64,000 nucleotides of DNA from Paraburkholderia tagetis. GTDB taxonomy: Bacteria > Pseudomonadota > Gammaproteobacteria > Burkholderiales > Burkholderiaceae. The stretch spans positions 186,001 through 250,000 of the forward strand of contig NZ_JAKLJA010000007.1 in NCBI RefSeq assembly GCF_022213065.1. Direction: 5' to 3'. The notes beneath the pieces are model-generated. The model made no database searches, was not told where the DNA came from, and saw only the letters and a program-made list of their open reading frames with translations. Made by a program: the position numbers and the translations under genes. Shown piece by piece: positions 1 to 8,296 of the stretch (within the stretch, counting starts at the first letter, position 1; each line of letters starts with the position of its first letter).

Positions 1-13
1 AAACGCAGCTGCC

Positions 14-38
14 AAAAAAGCGGCTGACGAGCCGCTTT
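14..38 (-). terminator. Rho-independent terminator of the quinone oxidoreductase gene
   Basis: A 9-bp perfect stem (AAAGCGGCT at 17-25, AGCCGCTTT at 30-38) has a 4-nt loop and, read on the minus strand, is followed by a run of six T. It lies about 40 bp past the stop codon at 75. A second dyad (TGGTTTCC 41-48 / GGAAACCA 61-68) sits between the stop and this terminator and may add a second hairpin. Confidence 0.8.
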
Positions 39-74
39 CGTGGTTTCCAGAAACGGTTCCGGAAACCAGCACAC

Positions 75-1055
75 TCAAATCACGAAAATCGAGGAGCCCG
101 TGGTTTTTCGCGCCTCCAGGTCCCGGTGTGCCTGCACCGCGTCCTGCAACGCATAGCGCTGATTGATCTCGATGCGGATGCGGCCGGCCGCGACGTGGCC
201 GAACAATTCGTCGACCAGTTCCGCCTTTTCGTGCGGATCGGCGATGTAGTCGGCAAGTCCGGGGCGAGTCACGTACAGCGAGCCCTTACGAGCCAGGATT
301 TGCGGATCGAACGGCGGGATCTTGCCGGACGCGGTGCCGACGCAGACCAGCAGGCCGCGGCGTTTGAGCGAGTCCAGCGACGACATGAAAGTGTCTTTGC
401 CCACGCTGTCGAAGACCACCGACACGCCCACTCCGCCGGTCAATTCCCGCACGCGTTCGGCCACATCCTCATGGCTGTAGTTGATCGTGTGATCGCAGCC
501 GTGCGCGCGTGCGACCGCGGCCTTGGCGTCGGTCGAAACCGTGCCGATCACCGTCAGCCCCAGCAACTTGGCCCACTGCGAAACGATCAGGCCAACGCCG
601 CCTGCCGCTGCATGCAGCAGCACGGTGTCGCCCGCCTTGAACGGGTAGATTCGGCGCACCAGATACGCGGCGGACAGGCCACGCATGGTCATGGCCGCCG
701 CTACGTCGCAACGGATCGCCTCGGGCAACTTGATCAACAGCGCGGCCGAAATCAGCCGCTCGGTGCTGTAGGCGCCCAGCGTGTTGATGAAGCCCGTGTA
801 GGTCACACGGTCGCCAACCGCCAGATGCGTCACGCCCGCACCGATGGCCTCGACCACGCCGGCAGCCTCGTTGCCGAGGCCGGCAGGCAGCGCAACCGTG
901 TAAGTACCGCCACGGAAGTACGTGTCGGCAAAGTTAAGACCCACTGCCACGTGGCGCACGCGCACCTCGCCCGGTCCCGGCTCGCCAATCTCGACATCCT
1001 CGAAGCGAAGGACCTCGGGGCCACCGGTTTCGTAGAACTTAACGACTTTCGCCAT
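75..1055 (-). CDS. Zeta-crystallin-type NAD(P)H:quinone oxidoreductase (MDR superfamily)
   Basis: Predicted cytosolic medium-chain oxidoreductase of the quinone reductase/zeta-crystallin branch, passing hydride from NADPH to quinones or enone-type substrates. The N-terminal GroES-like domain reads GPGEVRVRHVAVGLNFADTY and the Rossmann domain has AAAGGVGLIVSQWAK near residues 148-162. It lacks the zinc-binding cysteines of alcohol dehydrogenases, as usual for the quinone branch. Its 326 residues match the family length. I chose the ATG at 1055 because AGGAGAG sits 5 nt upstream; a longer reading from 1070 lacks that support. It lies about 60 bp downstream of the BKACE gene on the same strand, so the two probably form an operon. 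Confidence 0.85.
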   Translation of the reverse strand: MAKVVKFYETGGPEVLRFEDVEIGEPGPGEVRVRHVAVGLNFADTYFRGGTYTVALPAGLGNEAAGVVEAIGAGVTHLAVGDRVTYTGFINTLGAYSTERLISAALLIKLPEAIRCDVAAAMTMRGLSAAYLVRRIYPFKAGDTVLLHAAAGGVGLIVSQWAKLLGLTVIGTVSTDAKAAVARAHGCDHTINYSHEDVAERVRELTGGVGVSVVFDSVGKDTFMSSLDSLKRRGLLVCVGTASGKIPPFDPQILARKGSLYVTRPGLADYIADPHEKAELVDELFGHVAAGRIRIEINQRYALQDAVQAHRDLEARKTTGSSIFVI

Positions 1056-1117
1056 GTTCTCTCCTGTCATGTATCGACTGCCGCAGTCTGCCTGCGGCTC
1101 GTTAGCGATCCGAATCT

Positions 1118-2176
1118 TCAGCCGGGCTTGCGCAGGAATCCCTGGTCGCCACCGTTGCGATTGGGCGCGAAGCCATTGGCCTGAAGCGTTTCTTCCGCCG
1201 TGTCGTAGAAGACCCCGATCTTCATGATCTCTCGTGCCTGTTTCGCAGTCGCGATGGGGCGGCCAAATTCGCCGGCGATACGCACCAACTGCTTGATCTG
1301 CTCGACGGAGCTCATCTTGCCCGTGCGGGTCTGGTTCCAGAGCACATCTTCGATGCCGCAGCGCACATGAAGGCCCAAGGCGATGCCGATCATATTCACG
1401 GGCAGCACATTGAGCACCGAGCTTTCCACCGTGACCACCGCGCCGTCCGGCACCGCGCGCAGCATGTTGGCGAGGTTGTAGATATTGGCCTGATCCATGC
1501 CGCCGCTGATCGCCACCCAGTTCATCACCAGCGGCCCCTTGTAGACGCCGCGCCGAATCATCCGCTCGATCGTTTCAAAGCTGTTGATGTTGTAGACCTG
1601 AAATTCGCTCTGGATTCCGGCGGCCGTCAGTCGTCGAATGTGCTCCTCGGCCCAGCTGGGATTCGAGGGAACAATCATGTCCCTGTAGGTCGCGTAGAGA
1701 TTCGGGAATCCGCGCGAAACGCCCTTGAAGTCGTCCACCCCGGCGTGCTCCGTCACATTCATCTGCGTTGTGTTGACGGTCACCGTCACCTGGTCGGGCT
1801 TCGGATCGAGTTCGGCCAGCATGTGCCGCGTGTCGTCGCTGAGCCATTTGGCGGCTTCGCCCTCGGATTCAGGCGCGAAGCTGATGGAGCCGCCCACCTG
1901 AATGACCATTTCCGGCACGCGCTCGCGCACGCCGGCGATCAGCTCATTGAACATCGACAGGCGCTTGCTGCCCTTGCCATCGGCTTCGCGCACATGCAGA
2001 TGCAGCACGGTGGCGCCGGCTTCATAGCAATCCACCGCCTTCTGGATCTGCTCCTCCATGGTGACGGGAATATCTTCCGGGAAGTCCGAGGGAATCCAGC
2101 CCGGCGCATACGGTGCGGCGGTGATGATCAGAGGCTGCTGGTTCTCGGGATACAGGTGGCCGTCAAGGAAGTTCAT
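1118..2176 (-). CDS. BKACE-family (DUF849) beta-keto acid cleavage enzyme
   Basis: Member of the 3-keto-5-aminohexanoate cleavage enzyme (BKACE) family, zinc TIM barrels that condense a beta-keto acid with acetyl-CoA to give acetoacetate and a new CoA ester. Visible marks are the N-terminal PLIITAAP strand, the zinc-binding HLHVR motif near residue 50, and the late GLHVRCGIED segment, which corresponds to the family's GGHVRVGLED. At 352 residues it is longer than the usual 270-310, with extra sequence at the C-terminus. The start at 2176 fits the family N-terminus and is preceded by GGAG at about 10 nt. The beta-keto acid substrate cannot be told from sequence. Its promoter carries a putative GntR operator (2234-2243). 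Confidence 0.85.
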   Translation of the reverse strand: MNFLDGHLYPENQQPLIITAAPYAPGWIPSDFPEDIPVTMEEQIQKAVDCYEAGATVLHLHVREADGKGSKRLSMFNELIAGVRERVPEMVIQVGGSISFAPESEGEAAKWLSDDTRHMLAELDPKPDQVTVTVNTTQMNVTEHAGVDDFKGVSRGFPNLYATYRDMIVPSNPSWAEEHIRRLTAAGIQSEFQVYNINSFETIERMIRRGVYKGPLVMNWVAISGGMDQANIYNLANMLRAVPDGAVVTVESSVLNVLPVNMIGIALGLHVRCGIEDVLWNQTRTGKMSSVEQIKQLVRIAGEFGRPIATAKQAREIMKIGVFYDTAEETLQANGFAPNRNGGDQGFLRKPG

Positions 2177-2211
2177 GGTGAGGGGTCTCCGGGTTGAGCA
2201 CTGTGGTTCGG

Positions 2212-2243
2212 AGTGTATTCCTTGATACAAATAATGTCGACAT
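2212..2243 (-). promoter_or_regulatory. Promoter of the BKACE gene with GntR-type operator
   Basis: Read on the minus strand, TCGACA (-35, 5 of 6 to consensus) is separated by 17 bp from TACACT (-10). The -35 box lies inside the perfect dyad ATGTCGACAT (2234-2243). The core fits the GntR pattern yGT-NN-ACr. The same dyad occurs at 2341-2350, and its 8-bp core recurs in the regulator's own promoter at 8289-8296. Function is inferred. Confidence 0.6.
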
Positions 2244-2331
2244 AAATATGATTGGGCGTCTTTCGTATCCCGGGGCAGGTGCGGACCTGACGCGAAGCCG
2301 CATCCATTCCCTCTGCGCGTTCGACTCAGTA

Positions 2332-2360
2332 TAAACATTAATGTCGACATCAAATATTTT
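2332..2360 (+). promoter_or_regulatory. Putative porin promoter with GntR operator in the spacer
   Basis: TAAACA (2332-2337) and TATTTT (2355-2360) are 17 bp apart and flank a perfect ATGTCGACAT dyad at 2341-2350. Each hexamer matches consensus at only 4 of 6 positions, so the promoter is tentative. The dyad itself is exact and is shared with the divergent BKACE promoter about 100 bp away. Two sites on a divergent intergenic region could allow looping. Confidence 0.45.
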
Positions 2361-2455
2361 GATGGATGATCGACATCCTCAGCGTTCGGTGAGCAGGCCA
2401 GGCCGTTGCACGGATCTGGGATTCGCGTGGAAACATAAAGAGCAGAGGAGACTCA

Positions 2456-3577
2456 ATGAAACTGAAGTGGAGCGGCGTAGCGGTGCTCGTGGTATTGGCC
2501 AGCGCGGCGCATGCGCAGTCGTCGGTCACGTTGTACGGCGCGATCGACTCGGGCGTTTTCTATCAGAGCACGGCTGCGTCGTCGTTCGCACCGAACGCCC
2601 GCAACAATGGGCATGTATTTGGCGTCAAGGACGGCAGTATTTATGGGAGCTTCTGGGGCATCAAGGGGAGCGAAGACATCGGTGGCGGCTATAAGGTCAA
2701 CTTCAGATTGCAGGGCGTGTTCAACAGCAGCAACGGCAAGCTCGGACTGGCCGATACGACAGGCGGCACGGCGGTATTCAACCAGCAGGCGACGATCGGC
2801 CTCTCCGGACCGTTCGGCACATTCGACGCCGGACGCCAATACACGCCAATGATCTATGCGATGGCCGATACCGATGTTCGCGCCGCGGAGTACTTCGGCA
2901 GCGTCCTCGGCGCATGGCTCGGGATGAACCAGGCTGCCGGCTGGCCTGGAACGAACACCAATGTGCCGATTGGCGCGCTGTACGACAGCAACGCGCTTGT
3001 CTACCAGTCGCCGAAGCTCTACGGCGCGTCGGTCGCGCTCGAGTACGCGCCCGGGGGTGTTCCGGGCCAGATGCAGGGCGGCACGCGCGAATCGGCGGTG
3101 CTCAAGTATTCGAACTACGGTCTCAATCTGTCCGCCGTCTACTACAACGCTCACGACACGAACCTCGCGGCAGCCGCGCCGACCGGGCTCGACAACAACC
3201 GTCTCTACTATTTCGGCGCGAAGTACACGTTCCGGGGCGTATCAGTATCGGCGTCGTACGGCATCGGCAAAAACCCGTCGAATCCAGGCCTCACGGACTA
3301 CGAAATGATTTCTGGTGGCTTGGGCTATCAATTCACCCCGTTCCTCAAGGTCACGTCCGGCTTCTACTACCTGAAGGACCGCAACCACTCGGCGAACCAT
3401 TCGAGCGAATACGCGGTGGGCCTGGATTACAGCTTGTCGAAGCGCACCATCGTTTCTGCGCAGGTTGGGTATGTCGCGAACCGGGGGGCCATGAACCAGA
3501 CGATCATGTACGGCCAGCCCGTCGCGCCGGGCGTATCGACCACGGCCGCGATGATCGGTCTGCGTCACAGCTTCTGA
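2456..3577 (+). CDS. Gram-negative outer-membrane porin (OmpC-like, Burkholderiales type)
   Basis: Trimeric beta-barrel general porin for passive uptake of small hydrophilic solutes across the outer membrane. A signal peptide ends at AAHAQ, followed by SSVTLYGAIDSGVFYQS, the hallmark first strand of this porin_4 family. The C-terminus GLRHSF ends in the phenylalanine needed for BAM-dependent insertion. Its 373 residues match the family. GAGGAG lies just before the ATG. It is divergent from the BKACE gene and upstream of the dioxygenase and MFS genes, and it probably serves as the outer-membrane entry for the cluster substrate. A putative GntR operator lies about 105 bp upstream. Confidence 0.95.
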   Translation: MKLKWSGVAVLVVLASAAHAQSSVTLYGAIDSGVFYQSTAASSFAPNARNNGHVFGVKDGSIYGSFWGIKGSEDIGGGYKVNFRLQGVFNSSNGKLGLADTTGGTAVFNQQATIGLSGPFGTFDAGRQYTPMIYAMADTDVRAAEYFGSVLGAWLGMNQAAGWPGTNTNVPIGALYDSNALVYQSPKLYGASVALEYAPGGVPGQMQGGTRESAVLKYSNYGLNLSAVYYNAHDTNLAAAAPTGLDNNRLYYFGAKYTFRGVSVSASYGIGKNPSNPGLTDYEMISGGLGYQFTPFLKVTSGFYYLKDRNHSANHSSEYAVGLDYSLSKRTIVSAQVGYVANRGAMNQTIMYGQPVAPGVSTTAAMIGLRHSF

Positions 3578-3692
3578 CGATTCGAGATTGAAACGGATAG
3601 TAGTAGTGGGGCGCGCAGACGGTGCCCGTAGGTAGCAACTGCGGCTGTGGGGAATCAGCGAAACCGCAGCCAGACGCAAGGAGATATCGTTC

Positions 3693-4538
3693 ATGATCAA
3701 AGTAGAAAGACTGACCGCTTGCATTGGCGCCGAAGTGTCCGGTGTGAGCCTGGGGGACGCATCCCGCGATGCGTCGCTGTTCGCAGAAGTGAAAGCGCTG
3801 TTGCTCAAGCACCGCGTTCTCTTTTTCCGGGACCAGGATATTTCCCGCGAGGAACATGTCGCCTTTGCCCGCAGATTCGGGAAGCTGGAAGATCATCCGG
3901 TAGCGGGAAGCGATCCGGAGCATCCAGGCCTCGTGCGGATCTATCGCTCGGAGGAAAAAAATCCTTACGAGAATAACTACCATACCGATGGGCTTTGGCG
4001 GCCCAACCCCTCCATGGGTGCCGTGCTGCGCTGTATCGAGTGCCCGGAGGTGGGGGGCGACACCATCTGGGTCAATATGGTCGAGGCTTATAAGCAACTG
4101 CCTGAGGAAATCAAGAGGCGTATCGAGGGGCTGAGAGCGAAAAGCAGCATCGAGCACTCGTTCGGTGCGGCGATGGACCCGGACGAACGAAGAAAACTGG
4201 CGACGCAGAATCCGGAGGTGGAACACCCTGTGGTGCGCACGCACCCGGAGACTGGCGAAAAGGTGCTTTACGTCGGCAGTTTCACCACGCATTTCGTCAA
4301 CTACCATACCGCCGAGAATGTGCGTTACGGTCTGGACAAGACGCCGGGAGCGAGTCTTCTGCTGAACTACCTGATCAGCCAGGCATCGATTCCGGAGTAT
4401 CAGGTCCGTTTCCGATGGAAGCCCAATAGCGTTGCGGTCTGGGACAACCGGTCAACGCAGCATTACGCCGTAATGGATTATTGGCCGGCGCCGCGCAAGA
4501 TGGAGCGAGCGGGAATCGAAGGCGACATGCCTTATTGA
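3693..4538 (+). CDS. TauD/TfdA-family Fe(II)/2-oxoglutarate-dependent dioxygenase
   Basis: Non-haem iron oxygenase that couples 2-oxoglutarate decarboxylation to hydroxylation of an organic substrate. The HxD iron ligands are in NNYHTDGLW (about residues 95-105), and the distal histidine is in WDNRSTQHYAVMDY near residue 260, with the arginine that binds 2-oxoglutarate expected shortly after (APRKMERAGI). Length of 281 residues is normal. AGGAGA precedes the ATG at 3693. In this family the oxidised group is often then eliminated (sulfonate, aryloxyacid or amine cleavage), but the substrate here is unknown. Its position between a porin and two MFS carriers suggests it acts on the imported compound. 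Confidence 0.9.
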   Translation: MIKVERLTACIGAEVSGVSLGDASRDASLFAEVKALLLKHRVLFFRDQDISREEHVAFARRFGKLEDHPVAGSDPEHPGLVRIYRSEEKNPYENNYHTDGLWRPNPSMGAVLRCIECPEVGGDTIWVNMVEAYKQLPEEIKRRIEGLRAKSSIEHSFGAAMDPDERRKLATQNPEVEHPVVRTHPETGEKVLYVGSFTTHFVNYHTAENVRYGLDKTPGASLLLNYLISQASIPEYQVRFRWKPNSVAVWDNRSTQHYAVMDYWPAPRKMERAGIEGDMPY

Positions 4539-4551
4539 GTCGTTTATATCG

Positions 4552-4647
4552 GTTCCGCTCTACACCATGGTCCGAAATAAAACAGACAGCCTGCCCGATC
4601 TTTCCGCGCTCACCGGAGGAGACAAAATTGAGCCTTTATACAAGTAG
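4552..4647 (+). pseudogene. 5' fragment of a GntR regulator gene / 26-codon upstream ORF
   Basis: From about 4552 to 4611 the plus strand closely matches the start of the GntR gene whose coding sequence begins at 8223 on the minus strand, including its leader (TTCCGCTCT-ACC-ATG). By hand count about 56 of 62 bases agree. Translated from ATG 4567 it starts MVRNKTDSLPDLSAL, against MARNKTENLPDLSTL in the regulator. Similarity then stops and the frame runs to TAG at 4645, overlapping the MFS start at 4628. It is either a relic of a lost paralogous regulator or a short leader ORF. Confidence 0.7.
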
Positions 4648-5947
4648 CGCAGTGCCGGCCGAGCAGGCCGTGGCAACCCGTGGCGCCCGAGCCTACGCGT
4701 GGGTGGTATTCGCATTGATGTTTTGCCTCTTGTTGTCCGACTACATGTCGCGTCAGGCGCTCAATGCCTTGTTTCCGATTCTGAAAATCCAGTGGCAGCT
4801 TTCCGATACGCAACTCGGTTCGATTAGCGGTGTGGTGCCGTTGGCGGTCGGCGTGCTGACGCTTCCATTTTCCCTGATTGCCGACCGCTGGGGACGTGCC
4901 AAAAGCATTGCGCTGATGGCCGCGCTATGGAGTCTCGCCACGCTCGGATGTGCGATTGCCAATAGCTACCACGAGATGTTCCTCGCGCGTATTTTCGTTG
5001 GTGTCGGCGAAGCTGCATACGGAAGTGTCGGACTCGCCATGCTCATGAGCCTCTTTCCGGCGAATCTGCGCTCTACCATTGCCGGCGGCTTCACATCTGC
5101 CGCTGCCTTTGGATCAGTGCTCGGCGTTTCGGTTTCCGGCATCATCGCGAGCCACTTTGGCTGGCGTTGGTCAATGGCGCTGATGGCGATCTTCGGCTTT
5201 GCGCTGGTGATCATTTACTTCTTCGTCGTCACGGAGAAAAGGGTTGCCTGTGCGCGTCCAGACGCTGTCAGCGCAACCCCGGTGCATGAGCGCCTGAAAC
5301 TGACACCTCGAGCGCTTGCCGCTGCCTTGTTTCCGTCCCGTTCCGTATTTTGTGCATACCTCGGCAGCGCCTTGCAGATCTTCATTCAGGGCACGCTCTT
5401 CGTGTGGCTGCCCAGTTATCTGAACCGCTACTGGGGCATGCCGGTCAGCAAGGCTGCCGTGGTGGCGGCCGGTCTCGTGCTCGTCAGCGGCTTGGGGCAA
5501 TTCCTCTGTGGTGTGGTGACCGACCGGATCAGCGGAGATTCGTCGCTCAAGCGTTGGAACATGGCCATTGCTTATTGCCTCGTGCTAGGCATCTTGCTGG
5601 CGATCGCGTTCCGCTTGCCACCAGGCAATCTGCAACTCGCGCTTCTCGCACCCGCAGTGCTATTTCTTGCCAGTTCGTTCGGCACCTGTAGCGCGATTAT
5701 CGCGGGGGCCACACCGCCGGCGATCCATGGCTCGGCATTTGCCACGCTTACGCTTTTCAACAATATTCTCGGCCTCGCTGCAGGTCCCTTTTTCACCGGC
5801 GTGATAGCGGACGCGGTAGGTCTTCAAGGCGCGTTGCGCTGGCTTCCGCTCGCGGCAATTCTGCCTTTCGCGGTGTACCTCATTGGCCGGCGATACCACA
5901 TTGCCGAAGCACGACGCGCTGAGCGATCTTCACGTGCAACGGTTTGA
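4628..5947 (+). CDS. MFS transporter (first of a tandem pair)
   Basis: Twelve-helix major facilitator superfamily carrier of the inner membrane, 439 residues. It has the loop 2-3 signature LIADRWGRAKSI and conserved stretches such as FVGVGEAAYGSVGLAML, which place it with organic-anion/aromatic carriers. I chose TTG 4628 because a strong GGAGGAG (4615-4621) lies 6 nt upstream and the reading ahead of it is spent on the GntR fragment and spacer. It is clearly paralogous to the next gene (LSDTQLGS / LSDKQLGS; GRAKSI / GRVKSI; WSLATL / WSLATI). It probably imports the substrate of the dioxygenase or BKACE pathway; the ligand is unknown. Confidence 0.9.
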   Translation: MSLYTSSAVPAEQAVATRGARAYAWVVFALMFCLLLSDYMSRQALNALFPILKIQWQLSDTQLGSISGVVPLAVGVLTLPFSLIADRWGRAKSIALMAALWSLATLGCAIANSYHEMFLARIFVGVGEAAYGSVGLAMLMSLFPANLRSTIAGGFTSAAAFGSVLGVSVSGIIASHFGWRWSMALMAIFGFALVIIYFFVVTEKRVACARPDAVSATPVHERLKLTPRALAAALFPSRSVFCAYLGSALQIFIQGTLFVWLPSYLNRYWGMPVSKAAVVAAGLVLVSGLGQFLCGVVTDRISGDSSLKRWNMAIAYCLVLGILLAIAFRLPPGNLQLALLAPAVLFLASSFGTCSAIIAGATPPAIHGSAFATLTLFNNILGLAAGPFFTGVIADAVGLQGALRWLPLAAILPFAVYLIGRRYHIAEARRAERSSRATV

Positions 5948-5981
5948 CCGTGCGGAATTTCATCAATCAATAGAGGCAAGC

Positions 5982-7346
5982 ATGAACGTGCTAACCAATG
6001 GCCCCGATGGACCCGAGGGCCCCGAGGCCAGCAATAACGGCGATTACCTGACGAGCCGGCGGCAGGTCTGGTTTGCTTTTGCGATGACCTTCGCGCTGAT
6101 GTTTTTCGATTTCATCGACCGCCAGATCATCGTTTCGCTATTTCCGCACATCAAGAGCGAATGGAATCTGAGCGACAAGCAACTGGGCTCGCTGGTTTCC
6201 GTCGTTTCCGTCGTGGTGGGCGTAGGGGGTCTGCCGGTTGCGCTGGTGGCGGACCGCATGGGGCGTGTAAAGAGCATCGTCGTCATGGCTATCACCTGGA
6301 GCCTGGCCACGATCTCGTGCATGTTCACGGCCAACTACAGTCAATTGTTCGTGGCGCGTGCGGTGGTTGGGGTGGGGGAAACCGGCTACGGTTCCGTAGG
6401 CGTAGCGCTTATCTCGACACTGTTTCCCAAGCGCTTGCGCAGCGCCGCGCTCGGTATCTTCTACGCTGCTCCAGCGCTGGGTTCGGTACTGGGTGTCGCG
6501 CTGGGAGGGATGATCGCGGCCAGGTGGGGCTGGAAGGCCGCGTTCGGCGTGGTCGGCGCGCCTGGGCTCGTGCTGGCATGGCTTTATCTGCTCGTGCGCG
6601 ACTACAAGACCGTGGCACTGGCGCCCCACTCGAAGCAGGCGAGCCAGTCGCTGGGCGGGACGCTCAAGCACATCTTTGGCACGCTGGCCCGCACGCGCAC
6701 CCTGCTGTGGGTTTGCGTTGGCGCGTCGGCTCAACTGATCACCGTGTCGGCCATGTGGTCGTGGCTGCCCAGCTATCTGAACCGTTTCCATGGCATGCCC
6801 CCGGAGGCCGCGGCCAAGGCGGCGGCGCTGGTGGTATTGGTCGGTGCGGTTAGCTGCTCGTTCTGGGGAATCGTGGTGGGGCGCCTGGCACGTCGCCAAC
6901 CGCGCAACAAGCTGCCCGCGCTATCGGCGCTGTGCGTTGCCACCTCGGTGATCTTCGTGGTGGCGTTTGGCGGCGCTTACACGGCCCATATACAGTTCAT
7001 GCTGATCGTTCTTGGCGGCTTTTTCATGAACTGCACCGTGGGTGTGGTTGCCGGCATCGCCATGGACGTCATTCACCCAGGCGTGCGCTCGACCGGCGCG
7101 GCCGTGCTTTCCCTGTTTCAGAACGTGTTTGGCCTGGCAGTGGGACCCGTCCTGACGGGTGTTCTATCAGACCACTGGGGTTTGCAGCACGCGCTCGCGG
7201 TTATCCCGCTGTGTAGCGTATTGGCGGCAGTGTTTTTTGTCATCGCCATGCGCCGCTACGACGCCGATGCGGCCAGGATCTCCGATGTGCAACTCGATGT
7301 GGCGCCTGCTTTCGCTGGCACCGTGAGCGCGGATACAGCGGTCTGA
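5982..7346 (+). CDS. MFS transporter (second of a tandem pair)
   Basis: Twelve-helix MFS carrier of 454 residues. It has a polar N-terminal tail rich in Gly-Pro (NGPDGPEGPEASNNG) before the first helix, the signature LVADRMGRVKSI, and the helix-4 stretch VVGVGETGYGSVG. The ATG at 5982 follows AGAGG by 5 nt. It begins 34 bp after its paralogue and probably shares the transcript. Sequence likeness runs over the whole length, so the pair arose by tandem duplication, but the cytoplasmic tails differ, which may reflect different ligands. Confidence 0.9.
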   Translation: MNVLTNGPDGPEGPEASNNGDYLTSRRQVWFAFAMTFALMFFDFIDRQIIVSLFPHIKSEWNLSDKQLGSLVSVVSVVVGVGGLPVALVADRMGRVKSIVVMAITWSLATISCMFTANYSQLFVARAVVGVGETGYGSVGVALISTLFPKRLRSAALGIFYAAPALGSVLGVALGGMIAARWGWKAAFGVVGAPGLVLAWLYLLVRDYKTVALAPHSKQASQSLGGTLKHIFGTLARTRTLLWVCVGASAQLITVSAMWSWLPSYLNRFHGMPPEAAAKAAALVVLVGAVSCSFWGIVVGRLARRQPRNKLPALSALCVATSVIFVVAFGGAYTAHIQFMLIVLGGFFMNCTVGVVAGIAMDVIHPGVRSTGAAVLSLFQNVFGLAVGPVLTGVLSDHWGLQHALAVIPLCSVLAAVFFVIAMRRYDADAARISDVQLDVAPAFAGTVSADTAV

Positions 7347-7398
7347 GTTGGAGGTATTGGGTTAAAGGAGACACCCACGCAGCCGAAGAGGGGGCCGC

Positions 7399-8223
7399 TC
7401 ATTGCGCAGGAGCGGTTCCCGCTTTGGCACGCGGAGTCCTTGAAGCACGCGCACGCAGGCTGTCGGTGGACGTTGCGGCTATCGCGCGAACGGCAGCATC
7501 CCTCGCTTCGTCCAGACGGGAGGCTGCAAGAGAAAGCAGTAGTTCGTTATCCTGCTTGATTGCAGCCTTTTGCAATGCACGCCAGACTTTCAGCGATGCG
7601 CGAATCGATTGAGGCGAAGCCACGAATCCCAGCCGGACATAACGGAACGTCCGCAGCGAGATCGAGTGCAGGATATCGACCAGCAACCGGTTGGTGCACA
7701 GGCTGATGGTGGCGAAATTCAGCAGGAAGCTTTCCACGGCATAGGCGTCTACCGATTCGTCGGCTGCCTTGGTGAGCTTGGGTACGTATTCGGTCAGCAA
7801 CGCCTCGAGCCCCGATGGATTTTCGCGTGCCACCTGCTCCAGCATCGTGATGTAAAGCACGCTGCGCACGCGGAAGATATCTCGAAGCTCCGCCTGGTCG
7901 GGCGCGGTCACGATTGCGCCGCGCCGTGCCTGAAACTCAACCAGACGATCGCGTTCGAGTATGCGCAGCGCTTCGCGCACGGGTGCGCGGCTCACATGCA
8001 GCACTTCGCTGATATCGGCTTCCAGCAGGCGTTGCCCCGATTTCATGAGGTCGAGCGTGATGACCCCGGCGAGCCGGGCCGCGATCTGCTCGGCAATCGG
8101 CACCGAAGCGGCCGCCCAGTCCTGGCCGCGCAGCACCGCCCGCTCGACTGCGAGCATCAGCGAATTCTTCGGCGTAAGGAGCGTGGAAAGATCGGGCAGG
8201 TTTTCTGTTTTATTTCGGGCCAT
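7399..8223 (-). CDS. GntR-family transcriptional regulator (FadR/FCD subfamily)
   Basis: DNA-binding regulator with an N-terminal winged helix (about residues 40-110; SEVLHVSRAPVREALRILERDRLVEFQARRGAIV is the signature region) and an all-helical C-terminal FCD-type ligand domain (about 118-250). Its 274 residues are a little long because of a 35-residue N-terminal lead and a basic, alanine-rich tail. It is transcribed towards the MFS genes. A strong promoter whose -35 box overlaps TGTCGACA lies 45-75 bp upstream, and the same core occurs twice between BKACE and porin, so it is the likely autoregulated local repressor. The first 15 residues are repeated in the fragment at 4567. Confidence 0.9.
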   Translation of the reverse strand: MARNKTENLPDLSTLLTPKNSLMLAVERAVLRGQDWAAASVPIAEQIAARLAGVITLDLMKSGQRLLEADISEVLHVSRAPVREALRILERDRLVEFQARRGAIVTAPDQAELRDIFRVRSVLYITMLEQVARENPSGLEALLTEYVPKLTKAADESVDAYAVESFLLNFATISLCTNRLLVDILHSISLRTFRYVRLGFVASPQSIRASLKVWRALQKAAIKQDNELLLSLAASRLDEARDAAVRAIAATSTDSLRARASRTPRAKAGTAPAQ

Positions 8224-8266
8224 GGTGCAGAGCGGAAACGGGATTCGTCGGATTTACCCCGTTGGC

Positions 8267-8296
8267 ATTATAGTGCGCGGCATAGTAGTGTCGACA
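8267..8296 (-). promoter_or_regulatory. GntR gene promoter with overlapping operator
   Basis: Read on the minus strand: TCGACA (plus-strand 8289-8294) is followed by 16 bp and a perfect TATAAT (8267-8272), about 45 bp before the start codon. The -35 box is part of TGTCGACA (8289-8296), the same 8-bp core as at 2235-2242 and 2342-2349. Binding here would block RNA polymerase, giving negative autoregulation. Confidence 0.65.
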
